Source: Hyphomonas sp. (GTDB lineage Bacteria; Pseudomonadota; Alphaproteobacteria; Caulobacterales; Hyphomonadaceae). Taken from it: 9,825 nucleotides of DNA. Of the stretch, positions 6,627-9,825 are shown piece after piece. The notes under the pieces are model-generated. The model worked only from the letters and a program-made list of their open reading frames with translations, made no database searches and was not told the origin of the DNA. The stretch spans positions 1-9,825 of the forward strand of contig DNFL01000128.1 in the NCBI GenBank assembly GCA_003486945.1. The letters are read 5' to 3'. Within the stretch, counting starts at the first letter, position 1. The number at the start of each line of letters is the position of its first letter. A program made the translations under genes and the position numbers.

Positions 6627-6642
6627 GAATTATCGATAATTC
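6627..6642. promoter_or_regulatory. Putative GntR operator, 16-bp perfect palindrome
   Basis: GAATTATCGATAATTC is a perfect palindrome in the 57-bp divergent gap between the hydrolase and gntR. Its core ATTATCGATAAT recurs twice before the TonB receptor gene. It begins 8 bp upstream of the hydrolase GTG at 6619, so a bound protein would block hydrolase expression and could also affect the regulator's own promoter. Binding by the neighbouring regulator is inference from position and repetition. Confidence 0.65.
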
Positions 6643-6676
6643 TGCCTTCAAAAAGTGATTTGGGCTAGATGCAATT

Positions 6677-7453
6677 TTGAAAAGATGGACAAACGGCGTG
6701 GCAGACCAGCCAGACGAAATACCCCAGGAAGCAGCAAACGATGCGCTTACCCAGGACCGTGTCATCGCGGCAGCCTTGATTGACGATATTGTAGAATGGC
6801 GCATTCCGCCCGGCTCATGGATCCGGGAGCGGGAGATCGCCAAGCGTTTCGAGGTGTCGCACGCGCCCGTGCGTGAGGCATTCCGGCAAGTTGCCAACAT
6901 CGGACTCGTGGAAGTCGTTCCCTGGCGCGGGGCCCGTGTCGCGGCGATCAACAAACAGGCGACAATAGAAATTCTAGAGCTCTGGAAATCCCTGTTCGGC
7001 GTCGTCTGCCGGCTGGCTAGCCAACGGATGACTGACGGCGAAGCGGACCAGCTCGTGGCGCGGGTCAAGGAATTTACCGCCATCGCTCATGCGACGCGGA
7101 ATACGTTCGAGCATCTCGCGGTCTCGAACCGTATCGGTAGCTATATTGCGCACTGTGCACGCGCGCCGCAGTCAAAGCTATTGCTGGACCGCGTTGCGAT
7201 TGTCGCCAAATGGCAGCACCGCGTCATTTCTCAAAAGTTCCTCGAAGACTTGCCCGTCGCACCGGCACTTAAGTCAGCCGAAATTTATGAGCAGCTTTGC
7301 GCGGCTATTCAGGCTCGGCAGGCGGAGAAGGCTGACAAGCTTGCGCGGTCCTTGATTGGCAATCTGCAGGATTACTTCCAGGAAGCGCTTGCGACCTATC
7401 TAGATGGGCAGGCTGACCCTCTTCCGCAGCGAAAAGTGCCGCGCCGGAAGTAG
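6677..7453 (+). CDS. GntR-family transcriptional regulator, FadR/FCD subfamily
   Basis: This is a 258-residue regulator if read from TTG 6677. GTG 6698 is an alternative start, and neither has a strong ribosome-binding site. The N-terminal winged helix-turn-helix spans about residues 24-88. Its typical elements are LIDDIVEWRIPPGSWIRE, then REIAKRFEVSHAPVREAFRQV with the recognition helix, then GLVEVVPWRGARV as the wing. Residues about 98-235 form an all-helical FCD-type ligand domain. The histidines that usually bind metal in FCD proteins appear replaced: Ser/Tyr in SNRIGSYIA, Tyr in SAEIYEQLCAAI, and Asn in SLIGNLQDYF. It may therefore bind its effector without metal. The gene is divergent from the hydrolase and is followed 189 bp later by a TonB receptor in the same direction. 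The ATTATCGATAAT palindromes in front of both neighbours suggest local control, most likely repression relieved by a substrate-derived ligand. Confidence 0.87.
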   Translation: MKRWTNGVADQPDEIPQEAANDALTQDRVIAAALIDDIVEWRIPPGSWIREREIAKRFEVSHAPVREAFRQVANIGLVEVVPWRGARVAAINKQATIEILELWKSLFGVVCRLASQRMTDGEADQLVARVKEFTAIAHATRNTFEHLAVSNRIGSYIAHCARAPQSKLLLDRVAIVAKWQHRVISQKFLEDLPVAPALKSAEIYEQLCAAIQARQAEKADKLARSLIGNLQDYFQEALATYLDGQADPLPQRKVPRRK

Positions 7454-7564
7454 GCTGACGAATTCTGCCTTCCGTGTCCGTCGTTCATTCGGCGGGCCAC
7501 TCCTGTTTCAAGATTCGCATTCGAATCCTCTCGCATCGTTTTGTTCGACGAAGACCAAGGGCGC

Positions 7565-7595
7565 TTGACAGATGCTCTCAAATATTATCGATAAT
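7565..7595 (+). promoter_or_regulatory. Predicted promoter of the TonB receptor gene
   Basis: A perfect -35 element TTGACA (7565-7570) is followed by GATAAT (7590-7595) at a 19-bp spacing, or by TCGATA (7588-7593) at 17 bp. Both -10 candidates lie inside the first palindrome. A regulator bound there would directly exclude RNA polymerase. This is a prediction from consensus only. Confidence 0.5.
7584..7595. promoter_or_regulatory. Putative GntR operator, receptor site 1
   Basis: ATTATCGATAAT is a 12-bp perfect palindrome identical to the core of the site between the hydrolase and gntR. It overlaps the predicted -10 region. Its centre is 17 bp from the centre of the second receptor site, close to but not exactly two helical turns. 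Confidence 0.65.
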
Positions 7596-7600
7596 TCAAA

Positions 7601-7612
7601 ATTATCGATAAT
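7601..7612. promoter_or_regulatory. Putative GntR operator, receptor site 2
   Basis: This is a second identical ATTATCGATAAT palindrome, five bases after the first, near the expected transcription start and 30 bp before the ATG of the receptor. A tandem pair suggests cooperative binding. A small hairpin-capable sequence, GCCC-GAAC-GGGC (7615-7626), follows just before the ribosome-binding site. Confidence 0.65.
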
Positions 7613-7642
7613 ATGCCCGAACGGGCGCTTTGGGAGGAACTT

Positions 7643-9825
7643 ATGCTTCGCTTTATGCTTTTCGCTTCAACCGCCATGACGGTGGCTGCGACCGGGATTG
7701 CACCGTCTGTGGCGCAGGTGCCGGAAACTGCAGCTGCGCCCGCGCCGGCTGACGGCGCAGATCCGGCAGACGAAGAAGTTCGGCTTGGCGAAGTTGTGGT
7801 CACGGCGCGGCGTCGGGAAGAACGGCTTTCCGAAGTGCCAACCGCTGCCTCGGTGATCGGCGGTGACGCACTGGCCGAGCGTGGCGGCGCCCGCACCAGC
7901 GGCGAGCTGCTGGCCGACCAACCCAGTGTTCGCTTTAACAATCTCAACTCGTCGGTGACGTCTGAGTTGTCCATTCGCGCTTCATCGACAGCTCGCGCTA
8001 CAAATGGTGATCCCAGTGTCGGGCTTTACCGGAACGCGTCCTATATCGGCGGAGGCGGGATCGGCGGGCGTAACTTTGCGTTGATTGATTTCCTGGATAT
8101 CGGCCGCGTTGAAGTTCTGCGCGGGACGCAAGGTGCGCTCTATGGGCGCAACGCAGTGGGCGGCGCAGTAAACGTCGTTTCGGCCCAGCCAGAGTTCGAA
8201 ACGTCCGGATATGTTCAAACGCAGTACGGTATCGAGAACGAAAACATTCGCGGTGAGGGCGTCTTCAACACGGCGCTTAGCGACACCCTCGCAGTGCGAT
8301 TCAGCGGCTTTGCGGTGGGGCAGGAGTCCGGCTTCTTCTACAATCCCGTCAATGACGTCTATTTCGACAGGGAAGAAGGCCACGGCCTTCGAGCGCAATT
8401 GCGCTATAGCTCGGGTCCGCTGGACTTGCTCTTCCTTGCAGAGACGCAAACGCTCGAAACGCCTTCAATCCACTACCAGATCGAAATTCCTGCCGGAACG
8501 CCGGGCTTCCCCGGTGGTTATATCCAAGACCGGTTCAACTATCCTTGGAACACGCCGCCTTCCGCCGAACAGGATGTGGACTCATACCAGATCGTCGCGA
8601 AGTACGATCTCGGCGGGGCGCAGCTGAACTCTACCACACTCTACCGTGAGCGCGTTTCTGCTTACGATCTCGATGCAGATGCTATCAATGCGCAGGAACG
8701 CGCCGATGCTGTCGCGGCCGGAAACATTCTGGCTGTCGTGCCGCTTGACGTGAATTCTGCTGCCTTCGTGCGGGATACGACGACCTCCTTCAACCAGGAT
8801 ATCCACCTTACCGGAGAGGCCATCGGCGGCCGGCTCGACTGGCTTGCCGGTATCGATCTTCTTCTCCTGGAAAGTGACTACTCGGTAGAGAACGCACGGA
8901 CCCCCACGATGGCCAATCCATCGACAGGCAATATCTCGCCGGTCAATCTCGAGTACAATTCCTACGCCGTGTACGGATCGCTTGGTTACGATCTTACGGA
9001 GCGGTTGAATCTAACGGGTGAACTTCGCTTTACCCAGGATGACCGGTCTCTGAGATCTCGCCTGTTTGATCGCGGAACTGGCGCACCGCTCGGCGGCGCA
9101 GCCAGGGTGATCGACGCCAGCATTGACCCGAGCAATCTCTCCTACAACGCAACCGCCGCTTACAAGCTGACCTCAGATATCCTGACTTATGCCAAATTCG
9201 GCACCAGCTATCGCGCAGGCGGATTTAACACTAACCTCGGTGATCCAAGACAACCCCGTCCGATCGACGCCGCCTTCGATGACGAAACCTCCGAGAGCTA
9301 CGAAGTCGGCCTCAAGGGCACGCTCGGCAGCCGATCCTATTTCGCTATCGCCGCCTACATGACCAATCAGGAAGACCTTATCGCCCAGACAGATAACGGC
9401 TGCGCACTGACAAATCCGACATGTCCCGTTGCGGCGACATCTTTCCTGACGAACGCCGGAGACGCAGAAAGCCGCGGGATAGAAGGCGAGATTTCGTCTT
9501 TGTTCGATGTGGCCGGTGGCAAGCTCTACACGGGTTTCAGCCTCTCGTATCAGGAGGGTGAAGTCGTTAGCGGCAGATTCGATGGCCTTGACCTTGCACA
9601 AGTACCCGAATGGCTTGGCTCTGCAACGCTCAACTATCGCCGGCCCCTTGGTGACGATGCGGAAGCCTTTGCAAACCTTGTCTACACGGCGCAGACGGGT
9701 GGTGTTCAGGAGTTGTCCGCTACGACGGTGCCGCTCGACGATTTCGGACTTCTGAACCTTCGCCTCGGGGCGCGTTTTGGCAAGGTCAGTGTGACGGCGT
9801 TCGCCCGGAACCTGACTGATGAGCT
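7643..9825 (+). CDS. TonB-dependent outer-membrane receptor (3' end outside window)
   Basis: At least 727 residues are encoded before the window ends, with no stop. ATG 7643 is preceded by GGGAGGAA (7632-7639). An in-frame ATG at 7613 lacks a ribosome-binding site and touches the operator. A signal peptide ends at about Ala24 (PSVA/Q). An Ala/Pro-rich linker follows, then the TonB-box region EEVRLGEVVVTARRREE (44-60). The plug domain covers about 60-183 and carries the hallmark RVEVLRGTQGALYGRNAVGG (from residue 155). The rest is the beta-barrel, with typical strands such as LTYAKFGTSYRAGGFN and SYEVGLKGTL. The last residues visible, FARNLTDEL, belong to the usual C-terminal strands, so probably only a few tens of residues are missing. 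Such receptors import scarce substrates with energy from TonB-ExbBD. The gene is probably controlled by the upstream GntR protein through two palindromes. The ligand is unknown; the hydrolase neighbour points to an organic ester or amide more than to iron. Confidence 0.92.
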   Translation, partial: MLRFMLFASTAMTVAATGIAPSVAQVPETAAAPAPADGADPADEEVRLGEVVVTARRREERLSEVPTAASVIGGDALAERGGARTSGELLADQPSVRFNNLNSSVTSELSIRASSTARATNGDPSVGLYRNASYIGGGGIGGRNFALIDFLDIGRVEVLRGTQGALYGRNAVGGAVNVVSAQPEFETSGYVQTQYGIENENIRGEGVFNTALSDTLAVRFSGFAVGQESGFFYNPVNDVYFDREEGHGLRAQLRYSSGPLDLLFLAETQTLETPSIHYQIEIPAGTPGFPGGYIQDRFNYPWNTPPSAEQDVDSYQIVAKYDLGGAQLNSTTLYRERVSAYDLDADAINAQERADAVAAGNILAVVPLDVNSAAFVRDTTTSFNQDIHLTGEAIGGRLDWLAGIDLLLLESDYSVENARTPTMANPSTGNISPVNLEYNSYAVYGSLGYDLTERLNLTGELRFTQDDRSLRSRLFDRGTGAPLGGAARVIDASIDPSNLSYNATAAYKLTSDILTYAKFGTSYRAGGFNTNLGDPRQPRPIDAAFDDETSESYEVGLKGTLGSRSYFAIAAYMTNQEDLIAQTDNGCALTNPTCPVAATSFLTNAGDAESRGIEGEISSLFDVAGGKLYTGFSLSYQEGEVVSGRFDGLDLAQVPEWLGSATLNYRRPLGDDAEAFANLVYTAQTGGVQELSATTVPLDDFGLLNLRLGARFGKVSVTAFARNLTDE

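Noticed and set aside
7512..7527. GATTCG-CATT-CGAATC hairpin after gntR as a terminator
   Set aside because: The stem is only six pairs and AT-containing, with no U-run directly after it; too weak to call.
7613..7642. ATG at 7613 as the receptor start
   Set aside because: It is in frame but lies at the edge of the second operator without a ribosome-binding site. It would put a non-hydrophobic, charged stretch before the signal peptide.
1..9825. CRISPR array, tRNA or rRNA genes
   Set aside because: I saw no regularly spaced repeats with spacers, and no tRNA- or rRNA-like segments on either strand.

Overview
The window looks like a piece of an alphaproteobacterial genome. This is inferred from the moderately high GC content, the DUF3363-type relaxase next to a TraF-like S26 peptidase, and the TonB-receptor/GntR/serine-hydrolase group, which is a style common in hyphomonads, sphingomonads and caulobacters. 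The genus cannot be named from the sequence alone. The window is a mosaic of three blocks with visible breakpoints.

Block 1 (about 1-3103, plus strand) is a conjugation/mobilisation fragment. It holds a small excisionase-like HTH protein, a TraF-like S26 peptidase overlapping it by ATGA, and a complete 640-residue MOBP/VirD2-type relaxase with a DUF3363-like C-terminus. A leader hairpin and a 13-G tract precede the HTH gene. The 208-bp gap before the relaxase carries clustered direct and inverted repeats and a TATCCTG motif resembling the P-type nic consensus, so it is a candidate oriT. No coupling protein (traG) follows, so the transfer operon is cut short here.

Block 2 (about 3104-4636) is an IS91-family (Y2/HUH rolling-circle) element on the minus strand. 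Its transposase keeps the HUH and two-tyrosine motifs but has lost its N-terminus. Downstream of the gene lie a perfect 18-bp inverted repeat and a 15-bp tandem duplication. The 5' break of the transposase falls inside an AMP-binding acyl-CoA ligase gene, also on the minus strand. That ligase is a pseudogene: it is frameshifted and cut just before its ATP-binding loop, and the rest of it is not found on the other side of the element.

Block 3 (about 4633-9825) is a probable catabolic or scavenging locus. It contains the broken ligase, an exported SxxK serine hydrolase (minus), a FadR/FCD-type GntR regulator (plus) and a TonB-dependent outer-membrane receptor (plus, running off the end). The palindrome ATTATCGATAAT occurs three times: once in the 57-bp divergent hydrolase/gntR gap (extended to a perfect 16-mer) and twice in tandem in the receptor promoter, where it overlaps the likely -10 element. 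The simplest model is that the GntR protein senses a metabolite and controls itself, the hydrolase and the receptor. The receptor would import an ester- or amide-type compound that the hydrolase cleaves in the envelope. The substrate is unknown.
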